Below, piece after piece: positions 1 through 6,665 of a stretch of DNA of 7,904 nt. Source of the DNA: Candidatus Nanopelagicales bacterium. Lineage in GTDB: Bacteria; Actinomycetota; Actinomycetes; S36-B12. Positions within the stretch are counted from its first letter, which is position 1. Every line of letters starts with the position of its first letter. Under the pieces are notes generated by a model. The model saw nothing but the letters and a program-made list of their open reading frames with translations, ran no database searches and was not told where the DNA came from. The translations under genes and the position numbers were made by a program. The stretch covers positions 1 to 7,904 of the forward strand of contig JALQSY010000074.1 in NCBI GenBank assembly GCA_023264215.1. Reading direction: 5' to 3'.

Positions 1-376
<376 letters not shown>

Positions 377-1195
377 ATGCGTGGATCGGCTTTGCGTGTG
401 GCGGGAGTCCTGGCCATGGTCGGCCTCGTGCTGGTGGGCTGCGGATCCAGTGGCACAGGCGACTCCATGGAGTCCGTGCCCGTGCCGGCCGAGGAGGTGC
501 TCGATGATCAGGGCAGGGAGATCATCCGCAACGCCAACATGTCCGTGCGTGTGGATGACGTCCGCGCATCCGTCGATGACGTCAAGTCGATCACCCAGCA
601 GGCTGGCGGCCGTGTCTCCAATGAGAGCGTCAACACAACCGGCGATGCCCTGTACGCCGACATCACGGTTCGCGTCCCCGCTGAGGATCTGGACGCGGTC
701 ATCGAACAGGTGAGCGCCCTGGGCACGGTGCTGTCCGTCAATGTGTTCGCCGAGGACGTCACGGCTCAGGGGGCAGATCTCGACGCGCGAATCGCGGCGC
801 TGCAGACGTCGATCGACCGCCTCTCCCAACTGCTCGCGGCTGCGGAGACGACCAAGGATCTCGTCGAAATCGAAGGCGAGTTGACCGAACGTCAGGCGGA
901 GTTGGATTCGCTCGTGGCCCAGCGTGAGGCTCTGTCGGAGCTCGTGGCGCTATCAACGCTCAGCGTCTACCTCGAGCCGAGCAGTGACGCGGCCCAGTGG
1001 TCGCCACCGGGCTTCCTCTCCGGGCTCGAGTCTGGCTGGAATGCCCTGCGTACGACGATCGCCGGGCTGATCACCGTCGCGGGATTCGCCCTGCCGTTCC
1101 TCGTCGTCGGCGCGGTCGTCGTGGTGCCGATCGTCGTCCTCGTGGTGTGGCTCAACCGGCGCAGGCATTCAGCGGATCGGGGTGAGCAGCGCTGA
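377..1195 (+). CDS. DUF4349 domain-containing membrane lipoprotein
   Basis: The 272-residue product starts MRGSALRVAGVLAMVGLVLVGC, a lipoprotein signal peptide with lipobox LVGC and lipidated Cys22. ATG 377 was chosen because GGGGAGG sits 4 nt upstream and the signal peptide then starts correctly; GTG 374 is equivalent. An upstream in-frame ATG at 287 would put 30 charged residues before the signal peptide and is unlikely. Residues about 43-125 form an alpha/beta region (REIIRNANMSVRVDD and ITVRVPAEDLDAVIEQV) typical of DUF4349. A long heptad-like coiled coil follows at about 132-188 (GADLDARIAALQTSIDRL onward). A C-terminal hydrophobic segment at about 227-259 ends in WLNRRRH, a stop-transfer tail. 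The protein is therefore probably anchored at both ends, by lipid and by helix, on the outer face of the membrane. The family has no firmly assigned biochemical role. It is a single gene that converges on the lacI-type gene. Confidence 0.85.
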   Translation: MRGSALRVAGVLAMVGLVLVGCGSSGTGDSMESVPVPAEEVLDDQGREIIRNANMSVRVDDVRASVDDVKSITQQAGGRVSNESVNTTGDALYADITVRVPAEDLDAVIEQVSALGTVLSVNVFAEDVTAQGADLDARIAALQTSIDRLSQLLAAAETTKDLVEIEGELTERQAELDSLVAQREALSELVALSTLSVYLEPSSDAAQWSPPGFLSGLESGWNALRTTIAGLITVAGFALPFLVVGAVVVVPIVVLVVWLNRRRHSADRGEQR

Positions 1196-1321
1196 CCAGC
1201 GTGTGTGTATGGCGATGAGGCCGCTGCCGGCGGGCGCACGTTCGGCGGTGTTCGACAGGGCAATCGGGACGACGTGCACCGCGTCACGCTCGACGACTGA
1301 ACCCGCTGAGCGGCAAAGCTG
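1196..1321. other. Intergenic gap between convergent genes, with weak hairpins and an in-frame extension of the repressor ORF
   Basis: The gap lies between the stops of the DUF4349 gene and the LacI-type gene. It holds short inverted repeats: CCGC/GCGG at 1221-1233 and CCGC-TGA-GCGG at 1303-1313. Neither has a T-tract, so they are at best weak terminators. On the reverse strand the LacI frame stays open for 50 more codons after its TGA, to another TGA at 1169-1171, overlapping the end of the lipoprotein gene. No full-length gene is recognised here. Confidence 0.4.
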
Positions 1322-2344
1322 TCAGTGGGAAAGGCGGCGCGTGGACTCGCGCGGCACCAGGGTCGCGGTCACGAGCCTGATCTCCTCGACGGGCGGGGGC
1401 TCGTCGGAGATGAGCATCTCGAGCGCGATGTCGAGTTGGGTGTGGACGTTGAGATCGAGCGCGGTGATGCCGCCTGCGGAGGCGACCGCGTCGTCGATGT
1501 CCTGAGCGACCAGCAGGTCTCCGGGGACGTCGAGGTCGAGTTCCCGCGCCGCGAGCACGATCCCGCGACCGAAGTCCTCCAGCATGCCGATGATGGCGTC
1601 CGGTCGGTCCGGGCTGCGGAGCACCTCCAGGGCTGTCTGCTTGGCGACCTGGGCGAGCTCGGGCCTGCTCTGGACCGTGGAAGCCGGCGCGATCGCGAGA
1701 TGGGGTTCGACCCCGCGCTCGGAGCACCACGCCAGGTAGGCATCGCGTGCGATGTCCGTCGCCGACCAGGAGAGGTCGGAATTGATCATGCCGATTCTTC
1801 GCGCGCCGCGCTCCCAGCAGTGGTCGAGTAGCGCGCGGGTGCTCCCCGCGGTGTCGATCGTCACCGCAGGACCGAAGGCGCCCCGCGGATCCTGACCCAT
1901 CAGGACCGCGCGCGTGGCGAGTCCGTCGAGCAGGTCGAGTCGCGGATCATCCACGATCGGATCGATCACGATGAGACCGTCGAGACCGAAAGAAGCCAGT
2001 TGTGAAGCGGACTGCACGCCGGGGAGCACGAGGAGCGCGCGACCCTGGTGCAGTGCAGCCTGGCTCGCCGCGACCGCGACGCGTCCGTAGTAATCGAAGC
2101 CAAGCAGGTCCTCGAGCGACATCGTGGGCAACTGGGGGAGCAGGAGGCCGATGGTGTCCGAACGTCCGAGGGCGAGATTGCGCGCGGCACGGCTGGGCAC
2201 GTACCCGAGTTCGGCCGCGACCTCCCGGACCCGCTTGCGGGTCGCCGGGTCGACCCTGCCCTTGCCGCTGAGGGAGTGCGACACGGTCGTGATCGACACC
2301 CCTGCCGCCTGGGCGACATCGGCAACCGTCACTCGAGCGACCAC
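1322..2344 (-). CDS. LacI/GalR-family transcriptional repressor
   Basis: From GTG 2344 the product has 340 residues, the usual LacI-family length. Residues 5-60 form the DNA-binding head: VTVADVAQAAGVSITTVSHS is the helix-turn-helix, followed by a SGKGRVDPATRKRV segment and the hinge helix SRAARNLALGRS, whose leucine normally intercalates at the central CG of the operator. The rest is a periplasmic-binding-protein-like effector and dimerisation domain: DTIGLLLPQ opens it, FGLDGLIVIDPI lies mid-domain, RRIGMINSD starts the second lobe, PDAIIGMLEDFGRGIVLAA is the typical late segment, and LVPRESTRR ends it. The frame stays open to 2680, but that part is antisense to the permease gene and unlike the family. 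GTG 2332 is an alternative start. No ribosome binding site is seen; a TAGCCT -10-like hexamer ends 7 nt before GTG 2344, suggesting a leaderless transcript. The gene is divergent from the permease operon, and its likely operators are at 2417-2434 and 6630-6647. The effector is unknown; most relatives bind sugars or purines. Confidence 0.93.
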   Translation of the reverse strand: MVARVTVADVAQAAGVSITTVSHSLSGKGRVDPATRKRVREVAAELGYVPSRAARNLALGRSDTIGLLLPQLPTMSLEDLLGFDYYGRVAVAASQAALHQGRALLVLPGVQSASQLASFGLDGLIVIDPIVDDPRLDLLDGLATRAVLMGQDPRGAFGPAVTIDTAGSTRALLDHCWERGARRIGMINSDLSWSATDIARDAYLAWCSERGVEPHLAIAPASTVQSRPELAQVAKQTALEVLRSPDRPDAIIGMLEDFGRGIVLAARELDLDVPGDLLVAQDIDDAVASAGGITALDLNVHTQLDIALEMLISDEPPPVEEIRLVTATLVPRESTRRLSH

Positions 2345-2351
2345 GGGTGCG

Positions 2352-2357
2352 AGGCTA
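2352..2357 (-). promoter_or_regulatory. Putative -10 box of the lacI-type gene
   Basis: On the reverse strand TAGCCT matches the actinobacterial TANNNT -10 pattern and ends 7 nt before GTG 2344. Transcription would then start at or next to the start codon. No good -35 is seen 16-18 bp upstream; that stretch overlaps the TTGACA of the divergent permease promoter, so the two promoters may compete for polymerase. Confidence 0.35.
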
Positions 2358-2376
2358 GCGACTTTGGCGAGGTTCC

Positions 2377-2405
2377 TTGACAGCGCGGGCAGCGGGGGCC
2401 ACACT
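2377..2405 (+). promoter_or_regulatory. Putative promoter of the permease operon
   Basis: A perfect TTGACA -35 box at 2377-2382 is followed after 17 bp by CACACT at 2400-2405, a poor -10 box that keeps only the A at position 2 and the final T. The predicted start point is near 2412. That places the operator-like palindrome at 2417-2434 about 5-23 bases downstream of it, a position from which a LacI-family repressor could block initiation or early elongation. The -35 is convincing; the -10 is the weak part of this call. Confidence 0.4.
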
Positions 2406-2416
2406 CGGGCCACCAA

Positions 2417-2434
2417 TGCCAAAGCGATTTGGCA
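2417..2434. promoter_or_regulatory. LacI-type operator upstream of the permease operon
   Basis: TGCCAAAGCGATTTGGCA is an 18-bp inverted repeat with 8 of 9 base pairs symmetric and a central CG, the classic form of LacI/GalR-family operators. It lies between the putative permease promoter and the ribosome binding site GGGAAGGA (2441-2448), in the gap divergent from the lacI-type gene. A related site at 6630-6647 sits at the ureohydrolase promoter. The local repressor is the obvious candidate to bind it, by position and symmetry; binding is inferred. Confidence 0.75.
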
Positions 2435-2455
2435 CCTCGTGGGAAGGACGGGCTG

Positions 2456-3907
2456 ATGTCCGCACAGGTCGACTCGGGGGAGATGCACCTGCGCCGCAAT
2501 GCGATCGGCGCCCGACACATCGTCTTCTTCGTGGTCGCCGCGGCAGCGCCCCTCGGCTTCGCCGTCGGCGCCATCCCGCTGGCCATCGGCCGCGGTGGCA
2601 TCGGCGTCAGCGGGATGTTCATCGTCGTCGGGATCATCCTGCTCCTCTTCGCCGTCGGCTATGTCGCCATGGCCAAGCACGTGCGGCGTGCCGGAGGGCT
2701 CTACGTCTACGTCTCCGAAGGCCTCGGCCGGACGATGGGACTCGGGACAGCGTTCGTCGCGACTGTCGCCTACGCCGTCGCGGCGACCGGAGCGGTCGGG
2801 ATCTTCGCGATCCTCGCGCAGAGCGTCTTCCTGGAGTTCTTCCTCATCGAGACACCGTGGGTGCTGTGGGCGCTCATCGCGACGGCGTTCATGGGCCTGC
2901 TCGGTGTGCTGCGTGTCGAGCTCAACGCGCGGGTCCTCGGCGTCGTCATGGTGTGCGAGGTGGCCATCCTGCTCGTCATCGGGGCGGTGATTGTGATCTC
3001 CGGCGGCGCCGAGGGTCTCTCGCTCGCGGCGTTCAGTCCGGCCGAGGTCTTCGGAGTCAACCCCGGCGTCCTGCTCGCCGTCGTCATCTCCGCCTTCGCC
3101 GGCTTCGAGGCCACGGTGCTCTACGTCGAGGAGGTCCGGTCACCTGAGCGCTCGATCCCGCGCGCGACCTACGGCGCGATCATCGTGCTCGTTGCCTTCT
3201 ACGCCTTCGTGAGCTGGGCCGTCATCCAGGCCTTCGGCAATGCCGGCGCTGTCGAGATCGCAGCGTCCGACCCGGTCGGCATGTTCTTCGCGGCAGCCGA
3301 TGGCTTCCTCGGCCTGTGGGCGGTGGCGCTGCTCGGCGTCCTCGTCGTGACGAGCTGGTTCGCCTCGATCCTGGCCTTCCACAACGCGACTACGCGCTAC
3401 CTCTTCGCTCTGGGTCGCGACCGGGCGATCCCGCGCAAGTTCGCGTCGATCTCACCGAAGTTCGGTTCGCCGATGTTCGCCAGCCTCACCCACACGACGT
3501 TCACGCTCATCGTCGTCCTCGCCTTCGCGCTGGCCGGCGCCGACCCCTACCTCGACCTGTATGTCCTGGGCTCCACGCCGGCCGTGGTGGCGATCCCGGT
3601 GATGGAGTGCCTGGCCGCGGCGGCGATCGTGGCCTACTTCTCCCGTGATCGTCGCGGGATGTCGGTGTGGCGGGTCATCATCGCGCCCACGGCCGCGGGC
3701 CTGGCGCTGCTGCTAGTGACCTTCCTCATCATCACCCAGCTCGACATCTTCACCACCCGCGGAGCGCTCGTGAACTCCGCGCTCGTCGGCGTCGTCTTCG
3801 TTGCCCTGTTGGCCGGGATCCTGCGGGCACTGTGGCTCAAGCAGCGTGAGCCAGCCGTCTACGCAGACCTTGGCCGCGCGTCGGACACGGAGGTCGCGGC
3901 CGCATGA
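2456..3907 (+). CDS. APC-superfamily amino acid/amine permease
   Basis: The 483-residue product has the length and roughly twelve hydrophobic segments of APC transporters (AA_permease_2 type). ATG 2456 is preceded by GGGAAGGA at 2441-2448, 7 nt away; a TTG at 2429 lies inside the operator and is rejected. Family marks: TM1 AAAAPLGFAVGAI (28-40) with its small-residue unwound centre; RRAGGLYVYVSEGLGRTMG (77-95), matching the GG-x-Y-x-Y-x-x-x-G motif; and AFAGFEATVLYVEEVRSP (213-230) followed by IPRA (234-237), the TM6 substrate-site and loop signature. Relatives are secondary importers of amino acids, polyamines or similar cationic compounds. It is the first gene of a three-gene operon and ends in an ATGA overlap with the hydrolase gene. 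Its place beside a LacI repressor and two hydrolytic enzymes suggests it imports their substrate. Whether that is a guanidino compound is inference. Confidence 0.92.
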   Translation: MSAQVDSGEMHLRRNAIGARHIVFFVVAAAAPLGFAVGAIPLAIGRGGIGVSGMFIVVGIILLLFAVGYVAMAKHVRRAGGLYVYVSEGLGRTMGLGTAFVATVAYAVAATGAVGIFAILAQSVFLEFFLIETPWVLWALIATAFMGLLGVLRVELNARVLGVVMVCEVAILLVIGAVIVISGGAEGLSLAAFSPAEVFGVNPGVLLAVVISAFAGFEATVLYVEEVRSPERSIPRATYGAIIVLVAFYAFVSWAVIQAFGNAGAVEIAASDPVGMFFAAADGFLGLWAVALLGVLVVTSWFASILAFHNATTRYLFALGRDRAIPRKFASISPKFGSPMFASLTHTTFTLIVVLAFALAGADPYLDLYVLGSTPAVVAIPVMECLAAAAIVAYFSRDRRGMSVWRVIIAPTAAGLALLLVTFLIITQLDIFTTRGALVNSALVGVVFVALLAGILRALWLKQREPAVYADLGRASDTEVAAA

Positions 3908-5031
3908 CCTCCTACGACCCCTTCGCTCGCGGGGGATTCCCCGTCGGCGTGCGCTCCGAGGAGTGGCACGACGCTGCCCGCGATCGCACGCTGCCCGTTG
4001 AGATCTGGTATCCCGCGACAGACGACTACACGGGTCAGGATCTCGATCCGGCCACCTGGGATGTCTTCCCCCCGGTGTGGGCAGCCGACGGTGTCGTGTC
4101 ACCCGACGAGATGTGCACCCAGTCGGCCGTGCGCGACGCGACCATGCGCGGTCTTGAGTCACCGGCGCCCCTCGTGCTGCTCATCCACGGCTGGGCGGGA
4201 TTCCGGCGCGAGTCGACCTTCATCGCCACGCACCTGGCGAGCCGCGGCTACATCGTCGTGTCGCCCGACGTCATCGGCAGCACCTGGGATGACGTTGATG
4301 CACTGCTCACCTCCCTCGAGCCGGTGGGGCGACGCGAGGATCTCGTCGATCACGCGGAGGCGAGCGCCATCGCCCGCATCGGCGATATCGCGTTCCTCAT
4401 CTCCACGGCCGTCGAGCGGCTGCCCGTGCGCGACGGTGGGGTAGGAGTGACAGGGGCCAGCTTCGGGGGCTATTCCTCGCTCGTCGCCCCGACCTCCGAT
4501 GGTCGAGTCGCTGCGATCGCCGCCATGTGCCCGGCCAACGACGACGGCATGGTCATGTCCGGTGGCTCCCTCTACAACTCTCGGATCCGGGCTCCGTGGA
4601 AGTCCGACCCCGCCACGCTGATACTGGCCGGTGACCGCGACTCCCTGCTGCCCCTCTACGGACAGTTGACGCTGCTCAAGGAGGTCCCGGCCACGCGCAA
4701 GCAGGTCGTCGCGATGGCGCGTGCGGATCACAATCACTTCGTCGACGACGTCGAGCTCGGCCAGGCCTGGCTGGGGGAGTTCGCCGAGCGGGTGGGGCGC
4801 ATCTTCCCCGACGGTCCGGGCAACTGGTCGCTCATCGCGCAGTGCGTGCAGCCGATGGAGGCACTCGTGCCGGGCGCCGAGGCGAAGCTCGCCTGGCAGG
4901 GGATCATCGCGGCCCACTTCGATGCGCACCTGCGCGACGATCCGCAGGCGATGGCAGCGGTCGCCGACATCGATGCGCTCGCTCGGCGGGTCGGTGTCGA
5001 GGTGACGACCATCGGATCGGCCGGTGACTGA
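3904..5031 (+). CDS. Alpha/beta-hydrolase fold enzyme (dienelactone hydrolase / PAF-acetylhydrolase-like)
   Basis: The 375-residue product has no signal peptide and is probably cytoplasmic. The N-terminal DRTLPVEIWYPATDD (27-41) is typical of PAF-acetylhydrolase-like and predicted dienelactone hydrolases. LVLLIHGWAGFRRE (90-103) is the beta strand and HG oxyanion loop. GVTGASFGGYSS (181-192) is the nucleophile elbow with catalytic Ser186. TLILAGDRDSLLP (238-250) supplies Asp244 or Asp246, and ADHNHF (274-279) the catalytic His276 or His278. The triad is therefore complete and the enzyme is probably an esterase, lactonase or amidase on a small molecule. A helical C-terminal part of about 75 residues (302-375) follows the usual fold end. 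The start overlaps the permease stop (ATGA), with GGAGGT at 3889-3894 as ribosome binding site, 9 nt before the ATG. The next gene overlaps its 3' end. It may process the molecule brought in by the permease; the substrate is not identifiable. Confidence 0.88.
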   Translation: MTSYDPFARGGFPVGVRSEEWHDAARDRTLPVEIWYPATDDYTGQDLDPATWDVFPPVWAADGVVSPDEMCTQSAVRDATMRGLESPAPLVLLIHGWAGFRRESTFIATHLASRGYIVVSPDVIGSTWDDVDALLTSLEPVGRREDLVDHAEASAIARIGDIAFLISTAVERLPVRDGGVGVTGASFGGYSSLVAPTSDGRVAAIAAMCPANDDGMVMSGGSLYNSRIRAPWKSDPATLILAGDRDSLLPLYGQLTLLKEVPATRKQVVAMARADHNHFVDDVELGQAWLGEFAERVGRIFPDGPGNWSLIAQCVQPMEALVPGAEAKLAWQGIIAAHFDAHLRDDPQAMAAVADIDALARRVGVEVTTIGSAGD

Positions 5032-5425
5032 CGAGGAGGCCATCGCGGCCGTGGTCGAGCGCGCCTACGACGCTCTCGAATTCGAGCCGGGCTGCGAGCC
5101 CGACTGGGCGCTCTTCGACTCCGCCTTCGCTCCCGAGGCGATCCTGGCGCTGCGGGTCTTCCCCGAGGATCCGCAGGTCTCGGTCATGGGCCTGCGCGCG
5201 TACGCCGAGTCGCAGATGCGCAACGAACTAGGGGAGCAGGGCTACTCCGAGACCCCGGGAGGCGGATCCACGGAGATCTACGGCGACGTGGCCGTGGTAC
5301 GCCAGCCCTTCACGATGAACTTCGTCGACCGGGCGGTCGCCGCGATCGACGTCTTCAGTGTCGTTCGGGTTGACGGTGCCTGGAAGGTCGTCGCCGTGGT
5401 GAGCGACACCGTAGACAGCGAGTAG
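5024..5425 (+). CDS. NTF2-like (SnoaL-like) small protein
   Basis: The 133-residue product, from GTG 5024, has the length and pattern of the NTF2/SnoaL fold. An N-terminal helix TDEEAIAAVVERAYDALE (2-19) is followed by DWALFDSAFAPEAIL (27-41). Central MGLRAYAESQMRNEL (55-69) is followed by strands EIYGDVAVVRQPFTMNF (84-100) and a C-terminal strand pair DVFSVVRVDGAWKVVAVVSD (109-128); the last pattern (interaction strand, DGxWKV) is diagnostic. Members are either small enzymes (isomerases, cyclases, dehydratases) or ligand-binding proteins; no catalytic residues can be assigned with confidence. The GTG overlaps the hydrolase stop by 8 nt and lacks a strong ribosome binding site, so it is probably translated by coupling. 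It ends the permease operon, 6 bp from the convergent ureohydrolase stop. Genetic linkage suggests a role in the same pathway as the hydrolase. Confidence 0.85.
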   Translation: MTDEEAIAAVVERAYDALEFEPGCEPDWALFDSAFAPEAILALRVFPEDPQVSVMGLRAYAESQMRNELGEQGYSETPGGGSTEIYGDVAVVRQPFTMNFVDRAVAAIDVFSVVRVDGAWKVVAVVSDTVDSE

Positions 5426-5431
5426 GAAGCG

Positions 5432-6613
5432 TCAGGGCGTTCTGTAGTCCAGACGTCGTGGGTCGACGTACAGCGGATCGGTGATCCCCTGCCGCTTGGC
5501 CGCGATGCCGGCGAGCAGTGACCGGATGAGGCGGTCAATGAGGATGCCGGTCGTCATGTGCCTGTCATCGAGGAGTGGCGTGTACTCGATGAAGTCCGCG
5601 GCGACGAGGTCGCTGCCGATCGCGATGGCCCGGACCAGTTGGAGTGCCTGGGAGGCAGTCATTCCGTCGGGATCCTGTGTGGTGGCTCCCGGCGCGTACG
5701 CCGGGCTCACTCCGTCGACGTCGAACGAGAGGTAGACATGCCGTCCCTTGATGTCCTCGAGGATCCGGCGGAGCACGACGTCCCATCCGAGGGTGTCGGC
5801 CTCCGCCTGGAAGTGGGAGCGCAGGCCGTTCTCTCGCATCCACTGGTATTCCTTCTCGCTGGGTCCCTGGCCGCGCAGGCCCACCTGGATCAGGTCGGGG
5901 CCTTTGAGGATGCCCTTCTCGATGGCCACGCGCAGGAAGGATCCGTTGTGGACCATGCGTCCCATGTCGGTGAGGTACGTGTCGTAGTGGGCGTCGATAT
6001 GGAGGATGACGACATTGCCCGGGCCGTACTTGCGCGCCAGGGCGGTGAGGAAGCTGTAGGACTGCAGGTGCGTGCCGCCTACGCCGATGGGGATCGCGTC
6101 GCCCGCGAGGATCTCGGAGATAACCTTATGGATCTCCTCCAGTGACCGCTCATTCTGGTTGGCGTAGCTCGCAATGTTGCCGTAGTCGGCGAGCTGCAGG
6201 CTTCCCCAATTGACGCCGAGGTACTGGTCCGTGCCGCCGGAGGGGAAGCCCATCCAGTCGAAGAGCGTGCGCATCGAGTTGGCCGCGAATCTCCCGCCGG
6301 GGACGGGGTTGTCCTCCATGGTCATGCCGACCAGCGCGACGTCGACGTTGCCCGCCCGAAGGTCCTCGGTGTTGAGCGCGATCGGGGCGCCTAGGAAGGT
6401 GGGGAAGCCGCCGAGCGGCGTGACACCGCCGGCGTACCTCTGCGGATTGAACAGTCCCGAGGCCCTCGCTGGATCCTGCGATGTGTCGCGACGAGTCGTG
6501 AGTGCGTCCTTGTCCGCCGCTAGTCGGGTGACGAAGGGGTTCTCCGGATCGCGCCAGGGCCACCAGTCCGCGGGGACCTGTCCGTCGAGCAGATTGTCGT
6601 CTGCCTGCGTCAT
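5432..6613 (-). CDS. Ureohydrolase (agmatinase/arginase superfamily) with long N-terminal extension
   Basis: The 393-residue product is longer than the usual 300-320 of agmatinases and arginases; the extra length is about 60-90 N-terminal residues. GGFPTFLGAP (68-77) resembles the N-terminal motif of agmatinase/guanidinobutyrase-type enzymes. The core starts at VDVALVGMTME (90-100). All six binuclear metal ligands are present: His182 in GGTHLQS, Asp207, His209 and Asp211 in DAHYD, and Asp298 and Asp300 in SFDVDGVSPAYAPG. His222 (MVHNGSF) fits the proton-relay histidine and Glu343 (EYTPLLDD) the substrate-site glutamate. Departures from the usual motifs: GGTH replaces GGDH, VSP replaces the usual DP after the DVD ligands, and GGRFAANSMR replaces GARFGPxxIR. 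The enzyme should hydrolyse a guanidino group to urea plus an amine; the substrate is unknown. Agmatine, guanidinobutyrate, guanidinopropionate or guanidine are candidates. ATG 6613 has no ribosome binding site, and a promoter ends just before it with an operator-like site overlapping it. Confidence 0.9.
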   Translation of the reverse strand: MTQADDNLLDGQVPADWWPWRDPENPFVTRLAADKDALTTRRDTSQDPARASGLFNPQRYAGGVTPLGGFPTFLGAPIALNTEDLRAGNVDVALVGMTMEDNPVPGGRFAANSMRTLFDWMGFPSGGTDQYLGVNWGSLQLADYGNIASYANQNERSLEEIHKVISEILAGDAIPIGVGGTHLQSYSFLTALARKYGPGNVVILHIDAHYDTYLTDMGRMVHNGSFLRVAIEKGILKGPDLIQVGLRGQGPSEKEYQWMRENGLRSHFQAEADTLGWDVVLRRILEDIKGRHVYLSFDVDGVSPAYAPGATTQDPDGMTASQALQLVRAIAIGSDLVAADFIEYTPLLDDRHMTTGILIDRLIRSLLAGIAAKRQGITDPLYVDPRRLDYRTP

Positions 6614-6619
6614 GTCGAT

Positions 6620-6648
6620 ATCTAAGTCAAGAGAAAGCGCTTTGGCAA
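6620..6648 (-). promoter_or_regulatory. Putative promoter of the ureohydrolase gene
   Basis: On the reverse strand TTGCCA (6648-6643) and TTAGAT (6625-6620) are spaced 17 bp, a good sigma70-type arrangement. The -10 ends 6 nt before ATG 6613, so transcription would start at or within a base of the ATG and the mRNA would be leaderless, in line with the absence of a ribosome binding site. The operator-like repeat at 6630-6647 lies between and over these boxes, the classic position for repression by steric exclusion. Confidence 0.5.
6630..6647. promoter_or_regulatory. Second LacI-type operator, at the ureohydrolase promoter
   Basis: The site has a perfect 10-bp core palindrome AAAGCGCTTT (6634-6643) with central CG. 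Read on the reverse strand it is TGCCAAAGCGCTTTCTCT, sharing TGCCAAAGCG and then TTT with the operator at 2417-2434. The half nearer the gluconate_2-dh3 gene is complete and the other half is degenerate outside the core. It overlaps the -35 and spacer of the ureohydrolase promoter and lies in the shared upstream region of the divergent dehydrogenase genes, so it could affect both. Binding by the LacI protein encoded at 1322-2344 is inferred. Confidence 0.65.
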
Positions 6649-6659
6649 GCGTTCGAGGC

Positions 6660-6665
6660 TACGCT
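6660..6665 (+). promoter_or_regulatory. Possible -10 box of the dehydrogenase operon
   Basis: TACGCT fits TANNNT and would give a start point near 6672, leaving a leader of about 85 nt before ATG 6756. There is no good -35 box at 16-18 bp, so this is a weak call. If correct, the operator-like site at 6630-6647 would sit over the -35 region of this promoter. The rest of the 142-bp gap shows only a short GC-rich hairpin (GGCGG-CT-CCGCC). Confidence 0.2.

Noticed and set aside
2362..2370. CTTTGGCGA as another operator half-site near the lacI-type promoter
   Set aside because: Only one half matches; the opposite half has no symmetry and the spacing to a central CG is off by one.
2345..2680. N-terminal extension of the LacI frame up to an ATG at 2680
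   Set aside because: The extra 112 residues are antisense to the permease 5' end, acidic and low-complexity, and precede a normal LacI helix-turn-helix start at GTG 2344.
2377..3147. Forward open frame of 256 codons overlapping the permease gene in another frame
   Set aside because: The product is almost entirely Arg/Ala/Gly-rich, a shadow of the permease coding sequence.
4159..5043. Long reverse-strand open frame of 294 codons opposite the hydrolase gene
   Set aside because: It lies antisense to a gene with a full catalytic triad, its composition is Arg/Gly/His-rich as expected of a GC-rich shadow frame, and it shows no domain.
5426..5431. Bidirectional terminator between the convergent NTF2-like and ureohydrolase genes
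   Set aside because: Only 6 bp separate the stop codons, with no hairpin there; any terminator must lie inside the opposing genes and none was evident.
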